Shown: positions 39,779 through 48,809 of the stretch, in pieces
How the letters are laid out: each line of letters opens with the position of its first letter
Numbering within the stretch: the stretch's first letter is position 1
Origin: Aerococcus viridans
GTDB taxonomy: Bacteria > Bacillota > Bacilli > Lactobacillales > Aerococcaceae
Direction: 5' to 3'
DNA length: 64,000 bases
Assembly (NCBI RefSeq): GCF_002083135.2
Contig: NZ_NBTM02000001.1
Coordinates: forward strand, 558,001-622,000
Notes under the pieces: generated by a model
The model's input: only the letters and a program-made list of their open reading frames with translations
What the model was told of the DNA's origin: nothing
The model's database searches: none
Made by a program: the position numbers and the translations under genes

Positions 39779-41674
39779 ATGGCTAGTGAGTTAATTGAGA
39801 ATTTGTTGACCCTTGTACCAGCTTTGCCTGGTTGCTACATTATGAAGAATGCGGATGACCAGATTATTTATATTGGTAAGGCGAAGAATTTAAAAAATCG
39901 TGTCCGTTCTTATTTCAAGTCGACCCATACTGGGAAGACGGCTCAGCTTGTCAGTGAGATTGACCATTTTGACTATATTGTCACGCAAACGGATAAAGAG
40001 AGTTTGCTGCTGGAGATTAATCTGATTAAGAAACATCAGCCTCACTACAATATTCGCTTGAAACATGGGACTATGTATCCTTATATCAAGATTACCAATG
40101 AGCGTGATCCGCAGATGATTATTACGTCTGTGGTGGAGGATGATGGTGGTGAGTACTTTGGTCCTTATCCGAATATTTACGCGGCATCCAGTACCCTTGA
40201 CTTGCTACAGAAGACCTATCCTTTGCGTAAGTGTGGGAAGAATGAGAAGCGGGCTTGCTTCTACTACCATCTTGGCCAATGTATTGGCCCTTGCGACCAT
40301 GAGGTGCCTGTTGAAGAGTATAAGGCGCAGAAGGCACGGATTCGCCGTTTCCTGAATGGTGATGTGAAGAATATCAAGGATGATTTGAAGGGGAAAATGG
40401 CAGCCGCTTCTGAAGATTTGCAGTTTGAGCGAGCTGCTGAGTATCGTGATCAAATCAACTATATTGAACAAACGGTTGAACCGCAAAATATCATGTCCAA
40501 GCAGTACAATGACCGTGATGTCTTTGCCTTTTACTTTGACAAAGGTTGGATTTCAATCCAAGTATTCTTGTTACGACAGTTTTCCATTATTAAGCGGGAC
40601 TCAGCCCTTTTCCCAGTGTATTCTGACCCTGAAGAGGAGTTGACTTCCTACATCGTCCAATTCTACCAAGAAGCTAACCACACGAAGCCTAAAGAAATTT
40701 TGGTACCTGGAAACTTGGATAATGACTTGATTGCGGATACTGTTGAGGTGAAGGTATCGACACCTAAACGAGGCGACAAGCACAAGATGCTGCAGATGGC
40801 GGAACGAAATGCCAAGATTGCCCATCTAGACAAATTTAGGTTGCTGGCCATGAAGGAACAAAAAACGACTGGTGCTATTGACCAATTGTCAGAAGCTTTG
40901 AACTTGCCTTATTTGAAAGTTATTGAAAGCTTTGACCATTCAAACATCCAAGGGACAAACCCGGTATCGGCGATGGTGGCCTATGAGGACGGACGGCCAA
41001 ACAAATCTATGTACCGGAAGTACAAGATCAAAACGGTTGATGGCTCAAATGAGTTTGCGACAACACAAGAGGTTATCCGCCGCCGGTATGGTCGACTCCT
41101 GAAAGAAAATGGGAATTTCCCTGATCTAATCTTAATGGACGGTGGCGCAATCGAAGTGAATGCTGCCAAAGAAGTTTTAGAGGATGAACTTGGATTAGAC
41201 ATCCCAGTGGCCGGTATGGTCAAGGATGATAAGCATAGGACGGCCAACCTGATTTTTGGTGACCCGCTAACGATTATCCCGCTTGATCCCCGGTCACAGG
41301 CCTTCCATCTCCTGCAACGGATTCAAGATGAGGTCCACCGGTTTGCTATTACCTTCCACCGTAAAACAAGAAGTAAACAATCCTTTACCTCTAAACTGGA
41401 TGGCATTGACGGTGTGGGGCCTAAGACACGGACCAAGGTCTTGCGTCACTTTAAGACCATGAAAGCCGTTCGTGAAGCTACGATTGCGGATATTCAAGCA
41501 TTATCTATTCCAGAAAAAGTGGCGGTTGAAATTCATAAGGCTGCTTGGGACGGGCAAAAAGACTCGCCCTATGCAAATGAAGACCTTGTTGATGGTATTA
41601 AAACAGTTGCTGCTGACGAAACGAAGGCAGTTGACGAAATCCTGTTAGATATTAATCCAGATTTAAGTGAATAA
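39779..41674 (+). CDS. uvrC: excinuclease ABC subunit C
   Basis: 631 residues. It makes both incisions in nucleotide excision repair. The N-terminal GIY-YIG nuclease (GCYIMK to IIYIGKAK, residues 18-40), the UVR motif (LQFERAAEYRDQI), the RNase H-like second nuclease and C-terminal helix-hairpin-helix (IDGVGPKTRTKVL) are all present. AAAGGAGG precedes the ATG. It is a single plus-strand gene with a clear terminator. Its partner Mfd is also in this window. Confidence 0.97.
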   Translation: MASELIENLLTLVPALPGCYIMKNADDQIIYIGKAKNLKNRVRSYFKSTHTGKTAQLVSEIDHFDYIVTQTDKESLLLEINLIKKHQPHYNIRLKHGTMYPYIKITNERDPQMIITSVVEDDGGEYFGPYPNIYAASSTLDLLQKTYPLRKCGKNEKRACFYYHLGQCIGPCDHEVPVEEYKAQKARIRRFLNGDVKNIKDDLKGKMAAASEDLQFERAAEYRDQINYIEQTVEPQNIMSKQYNDRDVFAFYFDKGWISIQVFLLRQFSIIKRDSALFPVYSDPEEELTSYIVQFYQEANHTKPKEILVPGNLDNDLIADTVEVKVSTPKRGDKHKMLQMAERNAKIAHLDKFRLLAMKEQKTTGAIDQLSEALNLPYLKVIESFDHSNIQGTNPVSAMVAYEDGRPNKSMYRKYKIKTVDGSNEFATTQEVIRRRYGRLLKENGNFPDLILMDGGAIEVNAAKEVLEDELGLDIPVAGMVKDDKHRTANLIFGDPLTIIPLDPRSQAFHLLQRIQDEVHRFAITFHRKTRSKQSFTSKLDGIDGVGPKTRTKVLRHFKTMKAVREATIADIQALSIPEKVAVEIHKAAWDGQKDSPYANEDLVDGIKTVAADETKAVDEILLDINPDLSE

Positions 41675-41678
41675 ACAG

Positions 41679-41727
41679 AAAAGGCACCTAACCTCATTCG
41701 AAATTGAATGGGCTAGGCGCCTTTTTC
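41679..41727. terminator. bidirectional terminator after uvrC
   Basis: AAAAGGCACCTAACCTCATTC and its imperfect complement ending GCGCCTTTTT pair around a short loop. Both sides have T tracts, so it also ends the leftward YvrJ-like gene. Confidence 0.88.
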
Positions 41728-41861
41728 TATTGTGCTAGTTTTTCGACGGCTGCGATTAGGTCATCCAGCTTTTTCTCTGTTCGCGTCATCAAGTAAATCG
41801 ACACAAATATGGGAAAGCCGACATTGCCAATCAGTTGCATGGAAACATCCAACATATCCAA
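41727..41861 (-). CDS. YvrJ-like microprotein
   Basis: 44 residues from a TTG at 41861 (an ATG follows two codons later at 41855). AAGGAGG lies 8 bases before the TTG. The sequence reads MDMLDVSMQLIGNVGFPIFV then a hydrophobic Tyr/Leu stretch, then RTEKKLDDLIAAVEKL. The NVGFPI segment, one membrane helix and a short amphipathic C-terminal helix match the YvrJ family, small membrane proteins of unknown function. Its stop codon touches the uvrC terminator, and its ribosome-binding site lies in a strong hairpin. Confidence 0.75.
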   Translation of the reverse strand: MDMLDVSMQLIGNVGFPIFVSIYLMTRTEKKLDDLIAAVEKLAQ

Positions 41862-41899
41862 AACCACCACCTCCTTATATAAAGGAACGGTGGTGGTTT
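41861..41899 (-). promoter_or_regulatory. hairpin covering the YvrJ-like gene's ribosome-binding site
   Basis: Perfect 11-base arms AAACCACCACC and GGTGGTGGTTT are extended by an inner TCCTT/AAGGA stem around TATAT. On the minus strand the Shine-Dalgarno AAGGAGG is wholly inside the paired region. On the plus strand the hairpin is followed by GTTTTTT and could serve as a terminator. Confidence 0.7.
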
Positions 41900-41919
41900 G
41901 TTTTTTGACAAGTATTCAA

Positions 41920-43632
41920 TTAATTTTGCTGATCTGGATCGATTTCAGGATCATAGTCTACATCTTTGTCGAAATCCCCAGGGTTTAACATACCGTTTTC
42001 ACCTGAGTCAGCCTTGTCTGCTGCTAGAATAACATCCTTGGCGTTTTCGACTTTACCAAAATCCGTACGGTCTGGTGTGTTGTAGCCCATAATGTTATAG
42101 GGTTTCTTTTCCGGCGTTTGGTCTTCATTGTTTGCTGCATCATCTGAGCTTGCTTGACCACCAACAACAAATGAGTGGCGTACGGCTGCGGATTCTGATG
42201 CTGGACCTGCATTCAAGTCAAAGCTTGGCTTTTCTTGTGCTGGTCTTTCTGCGTTGTAATCAGACGCTTCTACCGTAAAGTGGTTACGGATTGCTGAAAT
42301 AGGACCTTCACTTGCTGTATAAGTTGCTTGGTAAGGTTGACGTACATATGCGTCTTGACCTACTTGGTATGAACCACGTATGGCTGAAGACCCATCTGCA
42401 TTATTATCAGTGACTGCATCTGCTTCATATTCGCTAGATTCAGTCACTTCGTCATCTTGACCAGCTTTTTCTTCGTCAGCTATGGAGAATACTGCGGCAG
42501 CGCCTGCTGCTGCAGCAGCTGTTTCACCAGCATGCTTGTCAGCTTGGTCAGCGGCACTTGGTTCTTTTTCCGCTTTAGTATTACTAATCGCCTGGTTAGC
42601 GGCTGTACCTGTTGCGACGTCATCAGCTGGATGAATGGCTGTTGCGTTTTCCGTAAAGGCTGGACGTTGCTCGGTGTGGTAGTCGTTTACTGGTGCGTCT
42701 GGTGTTAGGTCTAATTCTGGAAAACGACGGTCTAAGTCATCCCCATGTTCGTCAGTAATTAAACGGTATAGTAAAGCTGTTGCAATCATTTGACGGATTG
42801 TATATTTAATTGAGAAGATCATGATGGCTATGGTCGCGATAATCGCTAAGATAGCAATTAGGATACCACCGTTATTTAAGAAGGCACCTAATAGTCCTAA
42901 AGCACCAAAAATCACAATACCTAGTAAGACTGGGTACAGGGCATTTTGGACACCAATCCAGAATAAAGTCCACTTGTTCCCATTCATCATGACTTTAGAC
43001 ACTTTCAGTGGCTTACGGCCACCAATGCGGTCATTGTCAAATAGTAGGTAGCTGTTCATCGCTAAACGCAAGGTAACGATTGTCATCAAGATAACATATA
43101 AGATGATAAAAAGAAGCACTAAGCCTACTGCAAGACCGGCTAGCCCTGAATAGTCACCTGCTGTTAAGTCAGTTGGTGGCGTTAAAGATTGGCCAGTTAG
43201 GTAGAAGATTCCAGCACCAATACCACCAAGTACTAGAGCAAACAAGATTGTCCATAAAAGGATAACTATAGTATAGATAATTTGGTTCCAGATATTACGG
43301 AAATAACGACGTTGGAAGGGTTCGAAAATGTTCCCAATGTGGAAACGGTCCTCATCCACCAATCGCAACACCGACCAGTCAACCCCTAAACTTAATGGGA
43401 AAGAGATAAAGATAGAAATAATCATCGATGCAATACCCGCAACCGTCAACATAGAATCTGCTGCGGTTGTCGTATCAGTTGTTCCGGTAATCATTTCAAT
43501 TGCCCAAGTAATCAAACCTGTAATAATCCCGGTAACTAAAGTCGCACCAAAAATCGCTAGGGTATTCCCCTGCTGGATGGCACTCGCTTCTTTGTTTATC
43601 TCCGAAGCTTTTCGTGAAATTTTATAAGACAT
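41920..43632 (-). CDS. DUF975-family membrane protein with long repeat-bearing tail
   Basis: 570 residues. Start at 43632 (MSYKISRKA) has AAGGAG 8 bases upstream. The first 290 residues carry about six membrane segments in the DUF975 layout (integral membrane proteins of unknown function). The remaining 280 residues are polar, Ala/Glu/Asp-rich and probably disordered. Within the tail three similar units occur: AIRGSYQVGQDA, AIRNHFTVEAS and AVRHSFVVGGQA. DUF975 proteins are usually far shorter, so the tail is an addition. No function can be given. Confidence 0.8.
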   Translation of the reverse strand: MSYKISRKASEINKEASAIQQGNTLAIFGATLVTGIITGLITWAIEMITGTTDTTTAADSMLTVAGIASMIISIFISFPLSLGVDWSVLRLVDEDRFHIGNIFEPFQRRYFRNIWNQIIYTIVILLWTILFALVLGGIGAGIFYLTGQSLTPPTDLTAGDYSGLAGLAVGLVLLFIILYVILMTIVTLRLAMNSYLLFDNDRIGGRKPLKVSKVMMNGNKWTLFWIGVQNALYPVLLGIVIFGALGLLGAFLNNGGILIAILAIIATIAIMIFSIKYTIRQMIATALLYRLITDEHGDDLDRRFPELDLTPDAPVNDYHTEQRPAFTENATAIHPADDVATGTAANQAISNTKAEKEPSAADQADKHAGETAAAAAGAAAVFSIADEEKAGQDDEVTESSEYEADAVTDNNADGSSAIRGSYQVGQDAYVRQPYQATYTASEGPISAIRNHFTVEASDYNAERPAQEKPSFDLNAGPASESAAVRHSFVVGGQASSDDAANNEDQTPEKKPYNIMGYNTPDRTDFGKVENAKDVILAADKADSGENGMLNPGDFDKDVDYDPEIDPDQQN

Positions 43633-43754
43633 TTTACACACTCCTTTTTTTGTTCACCCTTTTAAAATCGATCACTTACATTTTTTCTTCTGAATGCGAA
43701 AAATACTATATACCTTATTATACATGAAAACCATTTATATACTGAAGGAAAATG

Positions 43755-44954
43755 TCACACACTTTCAGTTTCAGTCATTTTCCCCAAGCCAAAGGTCTCT
43801 CTAAAACGGATACCAATCTCATTTAAGGCATCTTCTGATTGGGGGAAAATCCCTATTTTATCGACAAAACCATGGTCTAAACCCCGATAACGGAAGAAGG
43901 ACGTTTGGACACCATTTGTCACCAGGCGCTTGGCATAGGCTTCTGACTCAATCCGCAAGAAATCGTATTCCGCCGTCACAATAATGGTCGGTGGCATTTG
44001 TTGAATGGTTTTATCTGAAGCAAACAGCGGCGATACCAGTGGATCTTTGAGGTCCACATGTTTGGCATATAACTTGTTGATATAATGAACGCCAATTCCA
44101 AGCGACTTAACGATAAAGGTAATAATCTCGTCATTATCATGGATATCATACTCATCCAATGACCATTCGTAGCCTGGCGTCTCTTTCATAGCCATATTAA
44201 CAATTGGATAAAGGAGGATTTGCTGTTTAATCCACTGGTTACCCGATTCGATGTCATAGATATTCATGGCTGCAGCAATATTAGCACCCGATGAATCACC
44301 CATGATGGCTATTTTTCCAGGGTCTACACCTAGCATTTCAGCGTTATCACGGACCCAACCAAGCATCGCGATTCCGTCCACTAAGGCGTGGGGAAAGGGT
44401 TTCTCTGGTGCCAAGCTATATGGAAAGGCCACTACAACAGCACCGGCCTTATAGGCAATCCCCCGGCAGGTATTGGTAATGGTATCAAAGGTCGTCCCAA
44501 TAAAGCCCCCACCATGAAGGTAAAGGATTACAGGTGCTAGCTCATTTGCTTGTTGCACTTCATCCGGATAGAAGACCCGGGCATGCATAAACCGTTCTTC
44601 AATAGGGAAGTCATACTCGCGAATAGTCACTTGACCGTCTGAAATGTCCCGGTTTAAAGTCGTCCCCACTACCCGTCGATACAAGAATAGGAAGGGGTTA
44701 TATTGTTTCTCGATAATGTTGTTGAGGTATTGAATCACTGGCGTCGGGTCCCGGTGAATTTTAATCGACCCAACCAAGCGCTCGTCCAATTGGCCGCCAA
44801 CATCTGAGGTCGGCAATTTTTTTAAGATAAATTCACCATTTGGAAAAGTCCGTCTGGTATAGCGATTTTTCATTAATTTGACTTGTTCATAGTATCTTAA
44901 ATCTGGCTGTATTTTTGGTTGTCGCTGCCGTCCGACAGTCGAAATGATTCCCAT
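43755..44954 (-). CDS. alpha/beta hydrolase of the hormone-sensitive lipase family
   Basis: 399 residues. The oxyanion motif LYLHGGGFIGT and nucleophile motif GDSSGANIA are clear. An Asp in TAEYDFLRIE and His in YRGLDHGFVD complete the triad. An N-terminal extension of about 120 residues precedes the fold. It is a cytosolic carboxylesterase; natural substrate unknown. AAAGGGG precedes the ATG. It lies upstream of the DUF975 gene on the same strand, separated by 120 bases. Confidence 0.9.
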   Translation of the reverse strand: MGIISTVGRQRQPKIQPDLRYYEQVKLMKNRYTRRTFPNGEFILKKLPTSDVGGQLDERLVGSIKIHRDPTPVIQYLNNIIEKQYNPFLFLYRRVVGTTLNRDISDGQVTIREYDFPIEERFMHARVFYPDEVQQANELAPVILYLHGGGFIGTTFDTITNTCRGIAYKAGAVVVAFPYSLAPEKPFPHALVDGIAMLGWVRDNAEMLGVDPGKIAIMGDSSGANIAAAMNIYDIESGNQWIKQQILLYPIVNMAMKETPGYEWSLDEYDIHDNDEIITFIVKSLGIGVHYINKLYAKHVDLKDPLVSPLFASDKTIQQMPPTIIVTAEYDFLRIESEAYAKRLVTNGVQTSFFRYRGLDHGFVDKIGIFPQSEDALNEIGIRFRETFGLGKMTETESV

Positions 44955-45127
44955 GATTGGCCCCTTTCAAATGTTGAGTCTCGCGTCTATCGTTTATGTT
45001 CGATGACCTGCCGCCAACTTACAAGAATCCCCCTATTAGCGTATCCTGAGTGGCCTGTCATTGAGAAAAGCACCCCAAGTAGAGTTAGCGCTCAACTCAG
45101 CGTGCGTATGTTCTTTTAGCAAAATAT

Positions 45128-45877
45128 TTAGACAAAGAAATTGAAGATGCTGTAGCCAATCAAGAATAGCCCTACTGTAAAGATAAAGTTTCCTACTGCA
45201 TAGGTTTGGAAGTTGACTTTATCTAAGGTTGGAACTGGGCGGTATTTCATGTAGAAATAGTTACCGCCAGTTGATCGGTTGACCGTTAATGCGACAAACC
45301 AGTAAACCGCAAAAGCCCCTAGTGACACGATTAAACCGTGGATTGAGGGTGTCCATCCTGTGGTGAAGTAAGCGAAGAATGGGATCAAAATCGTGATAAC
45401 GTGGTTTAAAAAGTAGCTTAGGCCTGATACGTGGTAAATTTTGTTGATACGGCTTGGCATAAAGAATGAGAAGTAAGCGTAAAGTCCGAAATAGAATAAT
45501 ACTTGCATGATCATTTGGTTACCTGTTAGTAGGTAAATCAGTCCCATTATGGTTGATAGGCGACAAATGTGCAGTGGCAAGGCTTGTTTTAAGTCGAATT
45601 TGGTCTCGAAATAATACCAAGAGTATAAGAGTATTTGTTGTAAAATGGAAATGGTAAACATGACACGACCAATAACTACCTGGTGGCTGTTGATAAAGTC
45701 TCTAAAAATAAACATGGCAAGTAAAATCATAAAGAAGGCCGCTAAGTATAAGATATGCGCCAGTGAAAATGCATTAATAAAGGGTGCATCAATATTGACA
45801 CAGTTCAAGTAAATCTTTTCTTTTAGCCCTTGTTGCTTGGCTTTACGGCGACTTGCTTGTTTATCCCATGATTCCAT
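45128..45877 (-). CDS. TMEM164/YwaF-type integral membrane protein
   Basis: 249 residues with about seven hydrophobic segments. The LPLHICRLSTIMGL segment with its His and Cys is the hallmark of the TIGR02206/YwaF-type family, whose eukaryotic relative TMEM164 is an acyltransferase. A basic N-terminal segment (SRRKAKQQGLKEK) precedes the membrane part. Enzyme activity in bacteria is unproven. It stands alone, with about 170 bases to the esterase gene and 300 bases upstream. Confidence 0.78.
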   Translation of the reverse strand: MESWDKQASRRKAKQQGLKEKIYLNCVNIDAPFINAFSLAHILYLAAFFMILLAMFIFRDFINSHQVVIGRVMFTISILQQILLYSWYYFETKFDLKQALPLHICRLSTIMGLIYLLTGNQMIMQVLFYFGLYAYFSFFMPSRINKIYHVSGLSYFLNHVITILIPFFAYFTTGWTPSIHGLIVSLGAFAVYWFVALTVNRSTGGNYFYMKYRPVPTLDKVNFQTYAVGNFIFTVGLFLIGYSIFNFFV

Positions 45878-46180
45878 GAATCGTTCACCATTTTCCTTTC
45901 AATCCCATTCAAATAACATCATCCCAATAATACTTCCTTTAGCGTTCAGTTTAGTGTGGCGCGGTTCTTCCGAGCTCTTTTCTTCTTCATATTACCAAAG
46001 ACTTTCGCACTTGCTCAAGTAGAAAACTCTTTTGGGAGCGTTTCGTTTTTGTAAACATAATCTTTACTTATTGTTTACCATCCATCCCAAAGAAAAAAGG
46101 CCTAAAACCTCCCCGTAAATGGTGATTCTCAAACCTTTCCTCATGTATTCTTTTACGACTTATCCACTTAACCACTATGG
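45878..46180. other. non-coding gap
   Basis: About 300 bases between the unknown 270-residue gene and the YwaF-type gene. AAAAAAGGCC near 46093 reads GGCCTTTTTT on the minus strand, but no clear stem was found before it. No other signal seen. Confidence 0.4.
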
Positions 46181-46993
46181 CTAGCCTAGTGCGGCGATTT
46201 CGCGGTCCATTTGTAAGACAATTGCCGCAAGCATGTCTCGCTCAAACGCGAACTGGCCACTGCGGAAATGATAATCAATATTTTGCCGGGTCATGTAAGT
46301 CATATTGGCAACGGCTGTGGCATAGCCTTTTTTAAATAAACCGGTGATGAAATACTTGTTTTTATCGACTTGGTCAAAGACTTCCAGCCACTTGCTAGTT
46401 TTACGGGCTGAAAAGTTGATATCTGCCATAGATAATAATTTTTCATCGTCCGCATATAGGGCTTGTTTGGCTTGGTCTAGGGCAATCAAGTCTTCCCCTA
46501 AGAAATCTTGAGTCAACATAGATCCGTCAACATAGACAGGGGCTTGGATTTCATAGAGGAATGCCAACACCCTGGCAACCGGCGTTTGTTCTTGGATAAT
46601 TTTTTGCCAGTTAATCAATTGCATATTTAATAAGCCGTCTTCAAAAAAGTTCGCATTGTATAGAATGTAGCCTTCGCCCAATTTCTGTGCTTCTTTTAAT
46701 ACTTGTTCTGAATAGGTTAATGACTGGGCAATATCCTCAGATAAACCTAGCCCCCCATTGATTTGAATGGGGTAAATGGCCTGTTGTAAAAGGCGGTAGT
46801 ATAAGAATGCTGACATACCATCGGCAAATAGGATGGATTGCTTATGAATGGCATGGTCTAATTGAATATTGTCAGACAATAAGGCTGGTTGGAATTTGCT
46901 TTGAATCATGGTTTGGGCCTGATTGATAATTTCAAGGGCCACTTGTTGGTCTTTAATCGCAACCTCGTAGGCTAACGTTAACATTACGCCCAT
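46181..46993 (-). CDS. unknown protein, third gene of the barnase-barstar cluster
   Basis: 270 residues, soluble by composition, not recognised. GGAGG precedes the ATG closely. It is rich in Gln, Leu and Ala with no signal peptide or membrane segment. The segment PIQINGGLGLSED followed by a mixed helix-strand pattern is the most distinctive feature. It lies 55 bases downstream of the barstar gene on the same strand and is probably co-transcribed with the barnase pair; whether it acts with them is unknown. Confidence 0.7.
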   Translation of the reverse strand: MGVMLTLAYEVAIKDQQVALEIINQAQTMIQSKFQPALLSDNIQLDHAIHKQSILFADGMSAFLYYRLLQQAIYPIQINGGLGLSEDIAQSLTYSEQVLKEAQKLGEGYILYNANFFEDGLLNMQLINWQKIIQEQTPVARVLAFLYEIQAPVYVDGSMLTQDFLGEDLIALDQAKQALYADDEKLLSMADINFSARKTSKWLEVFDQVDKNKYFITGLFKKGYATAVANMTYMTRQNIDYHFRSGQFAFERDMLAAIVLQMDREIAALG

Positions 46994-47048
46994 TTCTTCC
47001 CTCCTTCGCTCGTTTTATTACTTCGTCTAGAAATGCTTTGTCTTCATC

Positions 47049-47318
47049 TTACCTAAGAATCGTCAAGAATGCATTCTTTTCTTCAACATCCAACAATAAT
47101 TTGAGGAATTTTTTGTTGTAAGTCGCGCCTAGGTGGCCTGATAAGGCATCTAGGTTGACTAAGTAGATGGTCGTGGGTGTTTGCCGTGAAGTTAGCATGT
47201 CGTAAAGGGCGTCTAGATTGGCACCGTAATAGCTAGGGAAATCTAGGGCTTTTGCTAGGTAATCGTGCAAGTCCTTTTGCCCATAAAGGTCTTGTCCATC
47301 AATGATAAGTGTTTGCAT
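47049..47318 (-). CDS. barstar-family ribonuclease inhibitor
   Basis: 89 residues from 47318 (MQTLIIDG), AAGGAG 8 bases upstream. The barstar pattern is clear: a first beta strand, then a helix with DLHDYLAKALDFPSYYGANL followed by DALYDML. In barstar the Tyr-Gly-x-Asn-Leu-Asp-Ala-Leu-x-Asp segment forms the helix that plugs the barnase active site. It begins 18 bases after the barnase stop codon, so enzyme and antidote are coupled. Confidence 0.92.
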   Translation of the reverse strand: MQTLIIDGQDLYGQKDLHDYLAKALDFPSYYGANLDALYDMLTSRQTPTTIYLVNLDALSGHLGATYNKKFLKLLLDVEEKNAFLTILR

Positions 47319-47336
47319 ACCTGTCACTCCTTAAGA

Positions 47337-47915
47337 TTAATAGAGTTGTTGGAAGGATTCGTAGTGGTCGTCCGTGTAGTAAATATCGCCGTCGTCTGAA
47401 TAGATAATGCGTTCAGCGCCGCGGAAGCCGCCGTCATAATTAACGTCTGCTTCTCGGTAGTCGTCTTCTTCTGGCAGTAGGCCTTCATAGTTTCCAAAAT
47501 AATCGCCACCAATTGACATGCCTTCTGCTACTTCCCACAAGTTGCCGTCGCTAGATTCCCAACCTAAATCTTCGGCTTCGGATTTGGTGATATAGTTTTC
47601 CGGTAGTGTGTCATATTGGTCGATGTAGGCAGCTACTTCTTCAGGACTTGTGTAAGTTCTGTCTTCAGCCACTTGGACTGTGTCCCCGTCTGTTGCTTGA
47701 GCGGATTCTGTTGCAGATTCACTAGTCGTTGAAGAATCTGATTCGCTGTCAGCTACTTGTGCTTGGTCACTTTGATTGTTGTTCTGGTCGTCCATATTCC
47801 ACGGTTCTTGCGAGACATAGATTGCTAACGCCGCTAAGATTATCCCAATAACCGTTTTCGGTTTTTTGATCAGCTGCTGGATTGCTTCTAACTGATCTTT
47901 CCGTGGATTCATCAT
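47337..47915 (-). CDS. barnase-family ribonuclease, exported or membrane-tethered
   Basis: 192 residues. A basic N terminus and hydrophobic helix (TVIGIILAALAIYV, residues 21-34) are followed by a Ser/Thr/Asp-rich linker, then a complete barnase domain from about residue 105: ENYITKSEAEDLGW, GMSIGGDYFGN, YREADVNYDGGFRGAERIIY and YYTDDHYESF. The catalytic Glu (READ), both Arg (FRGAER) and His (DHY) are all present. The helix is a signal anchor or signal peptide, so the enzyme should act outside the cell while barstar guards the cytoplasm. Confidence 0.92.
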   Translation of the reverse strand: MMNPRKDQLEAIQQLIKKPKTVIGIILAALAIYVSQEPWNMDDQNNNQSDQAQVADSESDSSTTSESATESAQATDGDTVQVAEDRTYTSPEEVAAYIDQYDTLPENYITKSEAEDLGWESSDGNLWEVAEGMSIGGDYFGNYEGLLPEEDDYREADVNYDGGFRGAERIIYSDDGDIYYTDDHYESFQQLY

Positions 47916-47941
47916 CTCTCGTCACTCCTTCAAATCGAAAA

Positions 47942-47971
47942 GAAAAACGTCCTTTCTAGTTAAGGACGCTT
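47942..47971 (-). terminator. terminator of the carbonic anhydrase gene
   Basis: On the minus strand GCGTCCTT and AAGGACG pair around a short loop, followed by TTTTTCTTTT. Confidence 0.8.
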
Positions 47972-47990
47972 CAATTATATCTATTTTAAC

Positions 47991-48614
47991 TTAAAGTCGC
48001 TTGAATGTCTTTGTTTCTGGCTGATAAACTTCAACAAAACCTTCATCCGTATGGAAATGCCAACCTTCTACTTTTAGGTTTCCGGCTGCAACACGGTCAG
48101 CAATGATTGGGTATTCCATTAAGTGGTTGTATTGGGTGATGATATTTGTCTTCTCCATCAAGTCGCTTTTGGCAACTGGATCATCTAAGGCTGCTAATTG
48201 GTCTGCGATAGATTCCTTGACTGGATTTAATTTGCTAATCCATTCTTTTAAATAAGGCATTTCGTCAAAATTTTCTGGTGGGTTCAAACAAGTGTTACAG
48301 CCCCCGCAGTTGATATGGCCAAGTAAGATAATATTATTGACTTTTAATGAGGTTACAGTGAAATCTAAACCTGCTTGTAAGGATAATATTGGGTCTGAGT
48401 CATTATACTCTGGTACGATGTTTGCGATATTTCGGATTTGGAAAACTTCGCCGGGATCGGCTTGTAACAAGCTCTCAACATTAATACGTGAATCCCCACA
48501 GGTAATCACTAAGGTGTGTGGCGAATGGGTGCGCGCTAATGACTCATAGATGGCTTGTTTGTCTTTATAGGCCGTTTCATGGAAGTGATCGACCGCTGGT
48601 TTAAAATCTCTCAT
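47991..48614 (-). CDS. beta-class carbonic anhydrase
   Basis: 207 residues. It interconverts CO2 and bicarbonate, which supplies carboxylation reactions. Zinc ligands Cys39 (CGDSR), His100 and Cys103 (GHINCGGC), and the Asp41/Arg43 dyad are intact. The start is the ATG at 48614. It is a single gene divergent from the polyphosphate enzyme. Confidence 0.94.
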   Translation of the reverse strand: MRDFKPAVDHFHETAYKDKQAIYESLARTHSPHTLVITCGDSRINVESLLQADPGEVFQIRNIANIVPEYNDSDPILSLQAGLDFTVTSLKVNNIILLGHINCGGCNTCLNPPENFDEMPYLKEWISKLNPVKESIADQLAALDDPVAKSDLMEKTNIITQYNHLMEYPIIADRVAAGNLKVEGWHFHTDEGFVEVYQPETKTFKRL

Positions 48615-48738
48615 TCAGTTTTCCTTCTTTCCTACTATAGTTCCTAATTATTTTATCATAAAACTCTAGGATTCCATTAAAATACCTACTATTTTATCGA
48701 AAATAGCACAATCTTTATGCATTATTGCATTTATGCTT

Positions 48739-48744
48739 TATAAT
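48739..48744 (+). promoter_or_regulatory. -10 element of the polyphosphate:AMP phosphotransferase gene
   Basis: A perfect TATAAT places the transcript start near 48751. That is downstream of the first in-frame start at 48747 and supports the ATG at 48810. The -35 is weak. Confidence 0.5.
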
Positions 48745-48809
48745 GTATGTACAAGAAAATGACCTTAAATATTCATTGCCATTTTATCAAAAAGAAAGAA
48801 GTGACGCGG

